Numbered from the stretch's first letter, positions 1-11,769 are shown. The stretch is 64,000 bases of DNA from Odiellus spinosus (GCA_963920705.1 OY987228.1:2682159-2746158), one strand, 5' to 3'. A program made the numbers and translations. The notes: generated from the sequence alone by a model not told the origin.

Positions 1-1548
1 GTGACAGGCTCCGCTCTATTATATCAACCAGGCGGATAGTAAATTCTACAAGAGAAACCGCGTGATCCCGCGGAGCCAATGAGAGGCGGATTTTACTAAA
101 GAGCTGGCTTCTTCTCCTAAAAGACTGGGCTCCGGACCCAGGATGGAGAGAAATAGCGCGGTTAGAGTGAAGCGTCAGTGCGTCAATTTTATCGCTCTCT
201 TTCCAGCGCGAGGTCGTAATGAATTTACAAAAATGAAAAAAGTCGTTATAAAGTTCTAAAATGTTTAATTCTTCAGAGTTAAATTAATAATTTATCCGGT
301 GTTTATTTGCGAAGCGGACGATTGCCTCCTAGAGTAACAATTCATAGTATTCACGCCTACGTCATCAATGACGTTGCACCAAAAATTCATAATATCCCCA
401 AGGATAAATATTGTAGTAGTGCAAGAATGGTTAAACTTGGAAACCATTTGGGTGGTCATTTTTTCGGTATGCTAATACTGCTATACCGTATTCCCACTAG
501 AGAAGGGCCTCGCTTTCGTATTTAATATTTTTAAATTAATTTGAAGATAAATCCGGTTTTCTTTCCTTTTATTTCTCTGATTTTTCTGTTGCGTTCCGCG
601 GCTTTCTTAATACTTTTTCGTCGAATTTCCCACCCGTGGTACCATCAAATTTCACTTCACTCGCGAAGATCGTTACGGGGGAACGGGGCCTTCCGCGTTT
701 GTAGGCCTAGGCTCGCTGGTCTCGAGCTCCCGGCGCTCGTGCTTCTTCCGTTCCCCGTAAGCCTATCGCCCGTCGGTCAAAGACTACGGAGAGCGGCGAC
801 CCTCTCTCCTCTCTTAGCCGTCGTTTTTCGTCAAGTCGGGCGACGCCGCGACAACCTTGGGTGGGAACGGAATAAGCGCGAGACCAACGAGCCTAAGCTT
901 ACTAAGGCGTAAGGCCCCGTAACGCTTTTCGTCTTTACGATCTAAAACGGGCGATGATTTCGATCACTGCCTCGCCGAAAAATATATTTCCGCGAACCTT
1001 ATTCAACGTTGCTTTAACAGCAATATAAATACTAAAGATATTAAGGTCAAACTTACTTTAAATAAAATGTAAATTATCATATACCCAAAGCGCCTTTAAA
1101 ACCACACAATATTTGACCACCCAAATGCCGAGAGAGTTCATGATTTGCCGCCAAACAGTTTGAAATTCCAACCCCCCTGTTAGGAAGAGGGGAAAACCTA
1201 AGCTCCGCCCAGGCGTGAATACTATGTATAGCCCTAATGCGACCTCAAATAAAGCGGAAAATTAAGTCGAATATTTCTCGGATGTTACCGAAGGGAGACT
1301 GTAAAACATTCGTTTCGAGTCCAAGTTCAAACGAAGGAATTTCGTTTCGCTGCCATTTTCGGTCAAGCAATCAACAATAGATTTGCCCATAAATCTTTAG
1401 TACGAAGCTTCTCTCGTATTTCGTGTCAATTAAAACAGCTCTTTTAAGAGCTTTAAGAGATGGTGATTAACGAATTAAATTTCTTGCCAAATTAAAAACA
1501 GCCTTTTTTAAGGCTACGTCATTTGACGCAACTTTGAGCAGCTCTAGT
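1..1548 (+). repeat. Flank module of a minisatellite-bearing repeat, copy A (left end outside window)
   Basis: This stretch is closely similar to 50849-51510: both run from an AGGCTCCGCTCTATTAT start through an AATGCGACCTCAAATAAAG block and a self-complementary GCCTTTTTTAAGGC hairpin, then directly into the ~123-bp minisatellite. The same blocks recur, in a different order, after the array at 9873-10560. No coding capacity was recognised; the short ORFs here look like chance. Copy A carries an ~885-bp insertion (343-1227) that the 51-kb copy lacks. The module plus array is probably one mobile or segmentally duplicated unit, but its class is unknown. Confidence 0.75.
343..1227. mobile_element. 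Non-autonomous TIR element inserted in flank module A
   Basis: The insert begins CATAGTATTCACGCC and ends with the inverse GGCGTGAATACTATG. The paralogous copy at 51181-51200 reads straight through (GAGTAACAATAGCCC), which is the empty site. A near-terminal palindrome (ACGTCATCAATGACGT, about 360-375) lies just inside the left end. The flanks (AAT on the left, TATA on the right) suggest a TA-type target duplication with a point change, but this is not clean. The interior, including GC-rich 640-860, encodes nothing I recognise. Confidence 0.6.
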
Positions 1549-4500
1549 TTTCCTGTTGCTGGGGAACATGTGGCTACTCGTTCAAGTAGACCCTAGATTC
1601 TATGGGTTTAATTAGTGGAATAGAATACATGTGTTATCTTTTGATAGTGTGTTTGGGATAATGTCAACTGGTTTCCCTGTTGCTGGGGAACATGGGCTAC
1701 TCGTTCAAGTAAACCATAGATTCTATGGATTTAATTAGTGGAATAGAACACATGTGTTGGCTTTTGATAGTGTGTATGGGATAATGTCAACAGGTTTCCC
1801 GGTTGCTGGGGAACATGGGGCTACTCGTTCAAGTAGACCCTAGATTCTATGGATTTAATTAGTGGAATAGATAACATGTGTTGTCTTTTGATAGGGTGTA
1901 TGGGATAATGTCAACTGGTTTCCCTGTTGCTGGGGAACATGGGGCTACTCGTTCAAGTAGACCCTAGATTCTATGGATTTAATTAGTGGAATAGAACACA
2001 TGTGTTGTCTTTTGATAGTGTGTATGGGATAATGTCAACTGGTTTCCCGGTTGCTGGGGAACATGGGGCTACTCGTTCAAGTTGACCCTAGATTCTATGG
2101 GTTTAATTAGTGGAATAGAATACATGTGTTGTCTTTTGATAGTGTGTTTGGGATAATGTCAACTGGTTTCCCTGTTGCTGGGGAACATGGGCTACTCGTT
2201 CAAGTAAACCCTAGATTCTATGGATTTAATTAGTGGAATAGAACACATGTGTTGGCTTTTGATAGTGTGTATGGGATAATGTCAACAGGTTTCCCTGTTG
2301 CTGGGGAACATGGGGCTACTCGTTCAAGTAGACCCTAGATTCTATGGGGTAATTAGTGGAATAGAATACATGTGTTGTCTTTTGATAGTGTGTTTGGATA
2401 ATGTCAACTGGTTTCCCTGTTGCTGGGGCACATGGGGCTACTCGTTCAAGTAGACCTTAGATTCTATGGGTTTAATTAGTGGAATAGTTACATGTGTTGT
2501 CTTTTGATATTGTGTTTGGGATAATGTCAACTGGTTTCCCTGTTGCTGGGGAACATGGGGCTACTCGTTCAAGTAGACCCTAGATTCTATGGATTTAATT
2601 AGTGGAATAGAATACATGTGTTTTCTTTTGATAGTGTGTATGGGATAATGTCAACAGGTTTCTCTGTTGCTGGGGAACATGGGGCTACTCGTTCAAGTAG
2701 ACCCTAGATTCTATGGGTTTAATTAGTGGAATAGAATACATGTTTTGTCTTTTGATAGTGTGTTTGGGATAATGTCAACTGGTTTCCCTGTTGCTGGGGA
2801 ACATGGGGCTACTCGTTCAAGTAGACCTTAGATTCTATGGGTTTAATTAGTGGAATAGTTACATGTGTTGTCTTTTGATATTGTGTTTGGGATAATGTCA
2901 ACTGGTTTCCCTGTTGCTGGGGAACATGGGGCTACTCGTTCAAGTAGACCCTAGATTCTATGGATTTAATTAGTGGAATAGAACACATGTGTTGTCTTTT
3001 GATAGTTTGTATGGGATAATGTCAACAGGTTTTCCTGTTGCTGGGGAACATGGGGCTACTCGTTCAAGTAGACCCTAGATTCTATGGATTTAATTAGTGG
3101 AATAGAACACATGTGTTGTCTTTTGATAGGGTGTATGGGATAATGTCAACTGGTTTCCCTGTTGCTGGGGAACATGGGGCTACTCGTTCAAGTAGACCCT
3201 AGATTCTATGGGTTTAATTAGTGGAATAGAATACATCTGTTGTCTTTTGATAGTGTGTTTGGGATAATGTCAACTGGTTTCCCTGTTGCTGGGGAACATG
3301 GGCTACTCGTTCAAGTAAACCCTAGATTCTATGGATTTAATTAGTGGAATAGAACACATGTGTTGGCTTTTGATAGTGTGTATGGGATAATGTCAACAGT
3401 TTCCCTGTTGCTGGGGAACATGGGGCTACTCGTTCAAGTAGACCCTAGATTCTATGGGATAATTAGTGGAATAGAATAAATGTGTTGTCTTTTGATAGTG
3501 TGTTTGGATAATGTCAACTGGTTTCCCTGTTGCTGGGGAACATGTGGCTACTCGTTCAAGTAGACCTTAGATTCTATGGGTTTAATTAGTGGAATAGTTA
3601 CATGTGTTGTCTTTTGATATTGTGTTTGGGATAATGTCAACTGGTTTCCCTGTTGCTGGGGAACATGGGCTACTCGTTCAAGTAAACCCTAGATTCTATG
3701 GGGTAATTAGTGGAATAGAAAACATGTGTTGTCTTTTGATAGTGTGTTTGGATAATGTCAACTGGTTTCCCTGTTGCTGGGGAACATGGGGCTACTCGTT
3801 CAAGTAGACCCTAGATTCTATGGATTTAATTAGTGGAATAGAACACATGTGTTGTCTTTTGATAGTTTGTATGGGATAATGTCAACAGGTTTTCCTGTTG
3901 CTGGGGAACATGGGGCTACTCGTTCAAGTAGACCCTAGATTCTATGGATTTAATTAGTGGAATAGAATACATGTGTTGTCTTTTGATAGTGTGTATGGGA
4001 TAATGTCAACTGGTTTCCCTGTTGCTGGGGAACATGGGCTACTCGTTCAAGTAAACCCTAGATTCTATGGATTTAATTAGTGGAATAGAACACATGTGTT
4101 GGCTTTTGATAGTGTGTATGGGATAATGTCAACAGGTTTCCCGGTTGCTGGGGAACATGGGGCTACTCGTTCAAGTAGACCCTAGATTCTATGGATTTAA
4201 TTAGTGGAATAGAACACATGTGTTGTCTTTTGATAGGGTGTATGGGATAATGTCAACTGGTTTCCCTGTTGCTGGGGAACATGGGGCTACTCGTTCAAGT
4301 AGACCTTAGATTCTATGGGTTTAATTAGTGGAATAGTTACATGTGTTGTCTTTTGATATTGTGTTTGGGATAATGTCAACTGGTTTCCCTGTTGCTGGGG
4401 AACATGGGGCTACTCGTTCAAGTAGACCCTAGATTCTATGGATTTAATTAGTGGAATAGAATACACGTGTTTTCTTTTGATAGTGTGTATGGGATAATGT

Positions 4501-6208
4501 CAACAGGTTTCCCTGTTGCTGGGGAACATGGGGCTACTCGTTCAAGTAGACCCTAGATTCTATGGATTTAATTAGTGGAATAGAATACACGTGTTTTCTT
4601 TTGATAGTGTGTATGGGATAATGTCAACAGGTTTCCCTGTTGCTGGGGAACATGGGGCTACTCGTTCAAGTAGACCCTAGATTCTATGGGTTTAATTAGT
4701 GGAATAGAATACATGTGTTGTCTTTTGATAGTGTGTTTGGGATAATGTCAACAGGTTTCCCTGTTGCTGGGGAACATGGGGCTACTCGTTCAAGTAGATC
4801 TTAGATTCTATGGGTTTAATTAGTGGAATAGTTACATGTGTTGTCTTTTGATATTGTGTTTGGGATAATGTCAACTGGTTTCCCTGTTGCTGGGGAACAT
4901 GTGGCTCCTCGTTCAAGTAGACCCTAGATTCTATGGATTTAATTAGTGGAATAGAACACATGTGTTGTCTTTTGATAGTTTGTATGGGATAATGTCAACA
5001 GGTTTTCCTGTTGCTGGGGAACATGGGGCTACTCGTTCAAGTAGACCCTAGATTCTATGGATTTAATTAGTGGAATAGAATACATGTGTTGTCTTTTGAT
5101 AGTGTGTATGGGATAATGTCAACTGGTTTCCCTGTTGCTGGGGAACATGGGCTACTCGTTCAAGTAAACCCTAGATTCTATGGATTTAATTAGTGGAATA
5201 GAACACATGTGTTGTCTTTTGATAGTTTGTATGGGATAATGTCAACAGGTTTTCCTGTTGCTGGGGAACATGGGGCTACTCGTTCAAGTAGACCCTAGAT
5301 TCTATGGATTTAATTAGTGGAATAGAATACATGTGTTGGCTTTTGATAGTGTGTATGGGATAATGTCAACAGGTTTCCCGGTTGCTGGGGAACATGGGGC
5401 TACTCGTTCAAGTAGACCCTAGATTCTATGGATTTAATTAGTGGAATAGAACACATGTGTTGTCTTTTGATAGGGTGTATGGGATAATGTCAACTGGTTT
5501 CCCTGTTGCTGGGGAACATGGGGCTACTCATTCAAGTAGACCCTAGATTCTATGGATTTAATTAGTGGAATAGAACACATGTGTTGTCATTTGATAGTGT
5601 GTATGGGATAATGTCAACTGGTTTCCCGGTTGCTGGGGAACATGGGGCTACTCGTTCAAGTAGACCCTAGATTCTATGGGTTTAATTAGTGGAATAGAAT
5701 ACATGTGTTGTCTTTTGATAGTGTGTTTGGGATAATGTCAACTGGTTTCCCTGTTGCTGGGGAACATGGGCTACTCGTTCAAGTAAACCCTAGATTCTAT
5801 GGATTTAATTAGTGGAATAGAACACATGTGTTGGCTTTTGATAGTGTGTATGGGATAATGTCAACAGGTTTCCCTGTTGCCGGGGAACATGGGGCTACTC
5901 GTTTAAGTAGACCCTAGATTCTATGGGGTAATTAGTGGAATAGAATACATGTGTTGTCTTTTGATAGTGTGTTTGGATAATGTCATCTGGTTTCCCTGTT
6001 GCTGGGGAACATGGGGCTACTCGTTCAAGTAGACCTTAGATTCTATGGGTTTAATTAGTGGAATAGTTACATGTGTTGTCTTTTGATATTGTGTTTGGGA
6101 TAATGTCAACTGGTTTCCCTGTTGCTGGGGAACATGTGGCTACTCGTTCAAGTAGACCCTAGATTCTATGGATTTAATTAGTGGAATAGAACACATGTGT
6201 TGTCTTTT
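1549..6208 (+). repeat. ~123-bp minisatellite array (about 38 units)
   Basis: Tandem units of about 123-124 bp, each containing GTTGCTGGGGAACATG, CTACTCGTTCAAGTAGACC and TTAATTAGTGGAATAG. Units fall into subtypes (for example GTTACATGTG with TATTGTGTTTGGG, or GAACACATG with GTGTGTATGGG). Blocks of several subtypes recur in the same order, for example starting near 2098, 3208 and 5672, so the array has grown by multi-unit duplication. The 67-aa ORFs here are repeat read-through, not genes. The array continues at 9006 after an inserted element. Confidence 0.95.
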
Positions 6209-6209
6209 T

Positions 6210-6243
6210 ACCTCCCCGACTGAACTTTAGTTCAGGGGGAGGT
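6210..6243. repeat. Terminal palindromic hairpin of the element
   Basis: ACCTCCCC and GGGGAGGT flank an inner TGAACT/AGTTCA stem. Equivalent hairpins occur at 26144-26175 (copy 2, inverted) and 38637-38671. The stem sequences differ between copies yet stay paired (CCCC with GGGG, CTCC with GGAG), which suggests that the structure is under constraint. Confidence 0.8.
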
Positions 6244-7985
6244 TTTACACTGGTCGTGTCTGTGTGTCTGTGTGTGTGTCACTTCCTGTGTAAGCGGATA
6301 TCCTGTGTAACCGGAAATCACGTGACCTAGCTCGTGGAGCCAAAAGTCTAGAGACATTATCATACCAGCTTATCGTTCAATTCCGTTTAACGGGAATTAC
6401 CTCCTTTAAGCGTGGTTGCCACAATGAGTTTCAGGTGTCGTGCAATTATATACAACAGGACGTCTCCAATTGTATATTATCGCATGCCACCACTTTACGG
6501 TCAAACCTCGATGCTGGACAGTTGAAGGCGATTATACGCAATGGGACGTCTCCCACTGTTATAATCACCTCCGACCATCCTCACACCAAGGTCCAACCTC
6601 TAGTGTCCGATCTCAGCGGGCCATATTAGCGAGGCGTCCCTCACTAATATAGTCCACATCAACCTTCCACTCCAGTCATCTCCTCCCTCTACGGGTCTTT
6701 GTGGTGCAGTTACCGAATGCCTAGGGTTACGATAAACGTCTAGACGTTGAGAAGGGGGGTTTTCCCCAACTCTTCTCGGTTACTCGCTCGGTGAATAAAG
6801 GTTAGCGAAAGCTATATATACCCCTTTTCCATGCCCTAACTATTTTGGCCTTATGCCGCGATATCTTTTAGTGAATTGAAGCGTATAATTCATTTAAATT
6901 TTACTTTAATATAATAATATTGTTAAACTGAATCTAATTAATAAAGAAGCTGAAAAATCAATTAAAAATTCGAGATAGTTTAGAAGATATTTAAGAAATT
7001 TCCCAAAAAGTTTATGAAATGTGACCGTTTAATACCAGCTTGAGTTGGCAACACGCGCTTAGCTGTTTTCCATATATCATTTAGTCCAAAAAGCAAAGGT
7101 ATAACGGGCAGTATAGGCTTAGTCTTGCTGCAAACTTGGGGTGGATTGAAGAATCTAAATAAAAGTGCGTTTACACCGTCCACTGAATTCGAATTAATAC
7201 AGACAAAGGTACTTTGACAAAATTTGATAAGACTTCTTTCGGTACGAGAGTTTCTCTAGTTAAACACAGATTTAAATAATGAAATATTGATAAATTATAT
7301 GAAGTAATAGAGAGTAAGGTGCCTGAATTGGTTACAAAAGGGTGAAATCATAAGCTTAGCCTATTTTTATTAATTGCTTCAAAATGATAAACAAAAATTT
7401 TATTTCTTAAACAGTAGAATGATAAGGAATATCCATTGAATTCGAGCTAATAGAGAGAAAGTATAGTTTATTGTTTACGAGTGCTTCTCTTAGTTAAACA
7501 AAGATTTAATGAAATGTGACCGTTTAATACCAGCTTGAGTTGGCATCACGCGCTAAGCTGTTTTCCATATATCATTTAGTCCAAACAGCAAAGGTATAAC
7601 GGGCAGTATAGGCTAAGGCTTGCTGCAAACTTGGGGTGGATTGAAGAATCTAAATAAAGGTACGTTTACACGGGCATCCAAGATAGAAACGACATAAGAT
7701 TTAAAGCTGAGGCGGATTGATACAAAATGTTAAACCTCTTAAGAAAAATTATAGTCGTGAAAACTCCCCTTGGACAGAAGTACAGTAGGTTTCCCGTGTT
7801 TAAAAAAACATCAGATTTGAATAAAAAATGGTTATCTGATGTTGGAAAAAAATAGGCTTCAGATTTCTCCACTATAAAACCAAGAAACATTTCCGATTAT
7901 TTTCATAATCAAAAGAAGCCGTGTAGAGTGAGACCAGACGAAAGAGAGCTATAGTGACTTAAGTGAGAAAATCAACCAGCGCAGA

Positions 7986-8261
7986 ATGTCATCACCATTT
8001 GAAGTCAACAGAGCAGCGACACGGCTTTCATTTATCACCAGAAAGAGACGGCCTGGCTACGAAGAATTGAAACACGCAAGCAGTGAGTGTTTTCGGACTC
8101 GACATATGAGATTCTTACAGTCAGTAAAAGCTCAACAGTTCTTCATACGGCCTCGTTATTCTAAACATAAAAGGAGCTATTCAAGTATAAATATTAACGG
8201 TATGGAAATTAGTCTATTTCAGTATTCAAGATATTTTTTTTATCATAGGAGTGGAAGCTAA
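7986..8261 (+). CDS. Small conserved ORF of the hairpin-ended element (91 aa, unknown)
   Basis: The 91-residue ORF starts MSSPFEVNRAATRLSF and is rich in Arg, Lys, Ser and Tyr. A near-identical ORF lies in the inverted copy at 22090-21827, with roughly one substitution before the divergent C-terminus, so the reading frame is well kept. It has no signal peptide, membrane segment or motif that I recognise. In copy 2 a 60-aa ORF (22395-22213) lies upstream in the same direction. In copy 1 the equivalent (from about 7727) has a premature stop after ...DVGKK. The two could be exons of one protein. High identity between copies may only reflect a recent copy event, so coding is not proven. Confidence 0.35.
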   Translation: MSSPFEVNRAATRLSFITRKRRPGYEELKHASSECFRTRHMRFLQSVKAQQFFIRPRYSKHKRSYSSININGMEISLFQYSRYFFYHRSGS

Positions 8262-9005
8262 CGTCTTGTCAGCCGGTTTGGAAAATAACCTCTCGACCAG
8301 CTCAATCCTTTGATTCTTCCAATGACTGGGATCACTTGCATGATGAAAATATCAGTAATGGTCCTCTATTAGCACGTCAAAACAAGAATTTTAGACGAAA
8401 ACTGTACCGGAAGTAATTGCCGATCATCTACCGAAAATGGGTTGTAAATGGAACATTCAGTCTACAATATTTCTTGGTTTGTCTAAGAGGAACTTGCTAC
8501 AAAATCTTCGTCGTTTGAATTCCTTGTCTTCATTGCCATCCCAGACTAAATCCTTCGTCTTTATCAAATCAGTGGATTATCTCAAAGATAATCACACAGT
8601 ACAGCCTATGCTCTAATGATAATTTATATTATAAGAACATGTATTTTACATATTTATTTAGAAAATAAATTTCTTTTGGTGTGTCAATTATGAACTCTAC
8701 GCCATGCCGCATATAATTATGGGTAACGCAGGACATTTCATTTGGTGTGTATTTTAGAGTCTACGACCTGCCGCATATAATTATGGGTAACGCATGACAT
8801 TCTTTTGCATTCTCTGTATCCTTGAGGTTAAGGGAAAATACTTATACTCCGTAAAATAGAGAATAATGATTGAAATGCATGCTGTTTCCTCTACTCATCC
8901 AATACTCTACATTTCTTTTCATCTTTTATTTTAGGTAGGGTTAGGTTAGGTTAGCTTACCTTAATGTCGGGGTCGGGGAGGTTATATTTTGGTTTCCCAA
9001 CTTGT

Positions 9006-9872
9006 GATAGTTTGTATGGGATAATGTCAACAGGTTTTCCTGTTGCTGGGGAACATGGGGCTACTCGTTCAAGTAGACCCTAGATTCTATGGATTTAATT
9101 AGTGGAATAGAATACATGTGTTGTCTTTTGATAGTGTGTATGGGATAATGTCAACTGGTTTCCCTGTTGCTGGGGAACATGGGCTACTCGTTCAAGTAAA
9201 CCCTAGATTCTATGGGGTAATTAGTGGAATAGAAAATATGTGTTGTCTTTTGATAGTGTGTTTGGATAATGTCAACTGGTTTCCCTGTTGCTGGGGAACA
9301 TGGGGCTACTCGTTCAAGTAGACCCTAGATTCTATGGATTTAATTAGTGGAATAGAACACATGTGTTGTCTTTTGATAGTTTGTATGGGATAATGTCAAC
9401 AGGTTTTCCTGTTGCTGGGGAACATGGGGCTACTCGTTCAAGTAGACCCTAGATTCTATGGATTTAATTAGTGGAATAGAATACATGTGTTGTCTTTTGA
9501 TAGTGTGTATGGGATAATGTCAACAGCTTTCCCTGTTGCTGGGGAACATGGGGCTACTCGTTCAAGTAGACCCTAGATTCTATGGGTTTAATTAGTGGAA
9601 TAGAATACATGTGTTGTCTTTTGATAGTGTGTTTGGGATAATGTCAACTGGTTTCCCTGTTGCTGGGGAACATGGGGCTACTGGTGCTACTCGTTCAGGT
9701 AGACCTTAGATTCTATGGGTTTAATTAGTGGAATAGTAACATGTGTTGTCTTTTGATATTGTGTTTGGGATAATGTCAACAGGTTTCCCTGTTGCTGGGG
9801 AACATGGGGCTACTGGTGCTACTCGTTCAGGTAGACCTTAGATTCTATGGATTTAATTAGTGGAATAGAATC
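9006..9872 (+). repeat. Minisatellite array, continuation (about 7 units)
   Basis: This is the same ~123-bp unit as 1549-6208 and continues the array interrupted at 6208/9006. The last two units (from about 9670) have CTACTGGTGCTACTCGTTCAGG instead of CTACTCGTTCAAG, a longer variant resembling the ~131-bp units at 51511-52030. Edge units thus keep an older form than the homogenised interior. Confidence 0.95.
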
Positions 9873-10560
9873 ACATTAATTTCGAGTCAACTAAAACAGC
9901 TCATTTAAGAGATGGTGATTAACGAATTTGGATTTCTTGCTTAATTAAAAACGGCCTTTTTTAAGGATACGTCATTTGATGCAACTTTTACAATTTGAAC
10001 AGCTCTGTAAATGGTGAAAACTATTCCAGATGAATGACTTAAATTAAAAACAGCCTTTTTCAAGGCTACATCGATAAACTTCTACAACTTGAACAGCTCT
10101 ATAAAAGATGGAAACTAATCCTCTTGAATGATTTATTAAAACTGCCTTTTTTAAGGCTACATCGGTAAACTGATACTGATAAGTTCAAGACGGTAAAGCC
10201 AATTCTTCAAAGTTTAATTGCTAATTTATCCAGTTTTTATTTGACAAGCCAACCATCTTAACGATGGCCCTCTAATGCGACGTCAAATAAAGTGGTTAAT
10301 TAGTTCTGATACAAGATGATTAGTAAAGGCCCGCTTTTATGGCCTTTAACTGTAGAAAAGACATTGGGGATTTTGGGGGGATGTGTTTGTTTGTGACATC
10401 ATTACTTTACTTTTGTATTAAAACTATTACAAGTTCAATTGAAGAGCTCAAGACGGTGAAACTCTTTAAAATTCTTCAAAGTTTAATTGCTAATTTATCC
10501 AGTTTTTATTTGACAAGCGGACCATCCGATGGCCCTAATGCGACGTCAAATTAGGATAAA
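9873..10560 (+). repeat. Flank module, copy C, with ~96-bp tandem units
   Basis: After the array comes the TTTAAGAGATGGTGATTAACG block seen just before the array in copies A and B. It is then repeated three times as a ~96-bp unit containing the AAGGCT hairpin and GAACAGCTCT (about 9950, 10045, 10140). Two copies of the block TTTAATTGCTAATTTATCCAG...AATGCGACGTCAAAT follow (about 10200-10305 and 10470-10555). No gene is visible. Confidence 0.7.
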
Positions 10561-10682
10561 CACGTTCGTGTTTATCCCTTTATCTAAACTCGAATTTCAT
10601 CAGAAACCGTAATGTCTTTTCCAATGGACCCGCGGCGCTTGATAACTGAAATCGTCGTCGTCGTCGTCGTTTCCCTCTTCCC

Positions 10683-11240
10683 ACCGTCCACTGAATTCGA
10701 ATTAATACAGACAAAGGTACTTTTGAAAAAATTTGATAAGACTTCGATCAGGTACAAGAGTATCTCTAGTTAAACACAGATTTCAATAATGAAATGTTGA
10801 TTAAGTATATGAAGTAATAGAAAGTAAGGTGCCTGAATGGGTTACAAAAGGGTGAAATCTTAAGCTTAGCCGAGCTTTACTAATTGCTTCAAAACGATAA
10901 ACAAAAATTTTATTTCTTAAACAGTAGAATGATAAGGAATATCCATCGAATTCGAGTTAATAGAAAGTAAGGTGACTGAATGGGTTACAAAAGGGTGAAA
11001 TCATAAGCTTAGCCGAGCTTAATTAATTGCTTCAAAATGGTAAACAAAATTTTATTTCTTAAACAGTAGAATGATAATGAATATCCATCGAATTCGAGTT
11101 AATAGAGAGACAGATGCCTGTATGGGTGACGAAAAGGGTAAAACATATAACTAGCCAAGCTTTATTAATTGGCTTTAAATTGATAAACAAAAATTGATTT
11201 TATTAAACAGTTGATAAGCTTTTTTTAATGGCATTTTTTA
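10683..11240 (+). repeat. Dispersed/tandem repeat, ~140-bp unit
   Basis: This block opens with CCGTCCACTGAATTCGAATT, as at 7175, and then reiterates a ~140-bp unit (GAATTCGAGTTAATAGA...GGGTTACAAAAGGGTGAAA) about three times. It is closely similar to 7175-7500 inside the hairpin-ended element. A short (CGT)n tract precedes it at about 10650-10670. No ORF is supported. Confidence 0.75.
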
Positions 11241-11612
11241 TCGTTAACGGAAAATTGCATTTATTGGGTTCTTTTACTAGGGTAGCCCTCTTCAGCCGGC
11301 TAATTTTGACTATTATCTCATATCATGAGTATCCCATTATATTCACCCTAATTCACCGTAATTAAAAAGTTGGCATGATTTTCTTATCATTTGATTTTTC
11401 AACTTTAATAATATATCTCTTCTCGGCCTATATAAACGAGATTTGCAGATTTAGTACTCGCAGATGCACTGTACCAATGCGTGGTTTACGTTAGCGTTTA
11501 AAATTGTGGCGAGCCCGCTCGTTTGTGCAATGGTGACGTCTTCGATTGTTTAGGCAATCGTTTCTCACCTATATTTCGGTGATAAGAGACCTATTTCTCA
11601 CGATCTTTTGGG
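11241..11612. other. Gene-free spacer with a TATA-like motif
   Basis: Mostly AT-rich unique sequence. A TATATAAA motif at about 11429-11437, followed by GCAGATTTAGTACTCGCAG, could be a core promoter or a decayed LTR, but no ORF or partner LTR supports that. The right edge (TAGAG, 11613-11617) is the target duplication of the adjacent retrotransposon. Confidence 0.3.
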
Positions 11613-11617
11613 TAGAG

Positions 11618-11769
11618 TGTGTAATAGTGACTTTTGATACCACTATTATTTGTTATCAGATAAACCCCATGACTCCACAATATGCTTGTATAAAAAGCCC
11701 TGTTGTTGTGCTTCGCGGGTCACTCTATATTAAAACCTTGTGTATATTATTTTAGTGCGAACTAAAACA
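11618..11769 (+). repeat. 5' LTR (152 bp, internally deleted)
   Basis: Matches the 3' LTR including the TATAAAAAG box, but lacks about 39 bp present at roughly 16150-16198. The missing part contains CGTACTTCGACACG and GTAAATAAAG, the likely polyadenylation signal. Confidence 0.85.

Larger units (their letters stand above)
6209..9005 (+). mobile_element. Hairpin-ended element, copy 1 (2.8 kb, inserted in the minisatellite)
   Basis: The minisatellite unit breaks exactly after TGTCTTTT and resumes at 9006 with GATAGTTTGTATGG, the sequence an uninterrupted unit carries. The insert is therefore delimited to the base, with no visible target duplication. The left end is a palindrome (6210-6243, ACCTCCCC...GGGGAGGT). 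The right end is GGGGAGGT followed by TATATTTTGGTTTCCC and AACTTGT. An inverted copy with the same two ends lies at 21140-26176. Internal blocks: 6210-7172 shared with 25225-26175; 7175-7500 shared with 10683-11240; 7508-9005 shared with 21140-22616. A ~155-bp block near 7014-7172 is repeated at 7512-7664. It carries a small conserved ORF (7986-8261). I do not recognise the superfamily. Confidence 0.75.

Noticed and set aside
541..912. 123-aa ORF
   Set aside because: Lies in a non-autonomous insertion, has no domain, and starts at a non-ATG codon; GC-rich composition alone can explain the open frame.
3604..3807. 67-aa ORF repeated at 9118-9321
   Set aside because: Spans minisatellite units that carry small indels; it exists only where a unit deletion removes a stop.
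1549..9872. CRISPR-like regular repeats
   Set aside because: Unit is ~123 bp with no unique spacers and the DNA is eukaryotic; it is a minisatellite.
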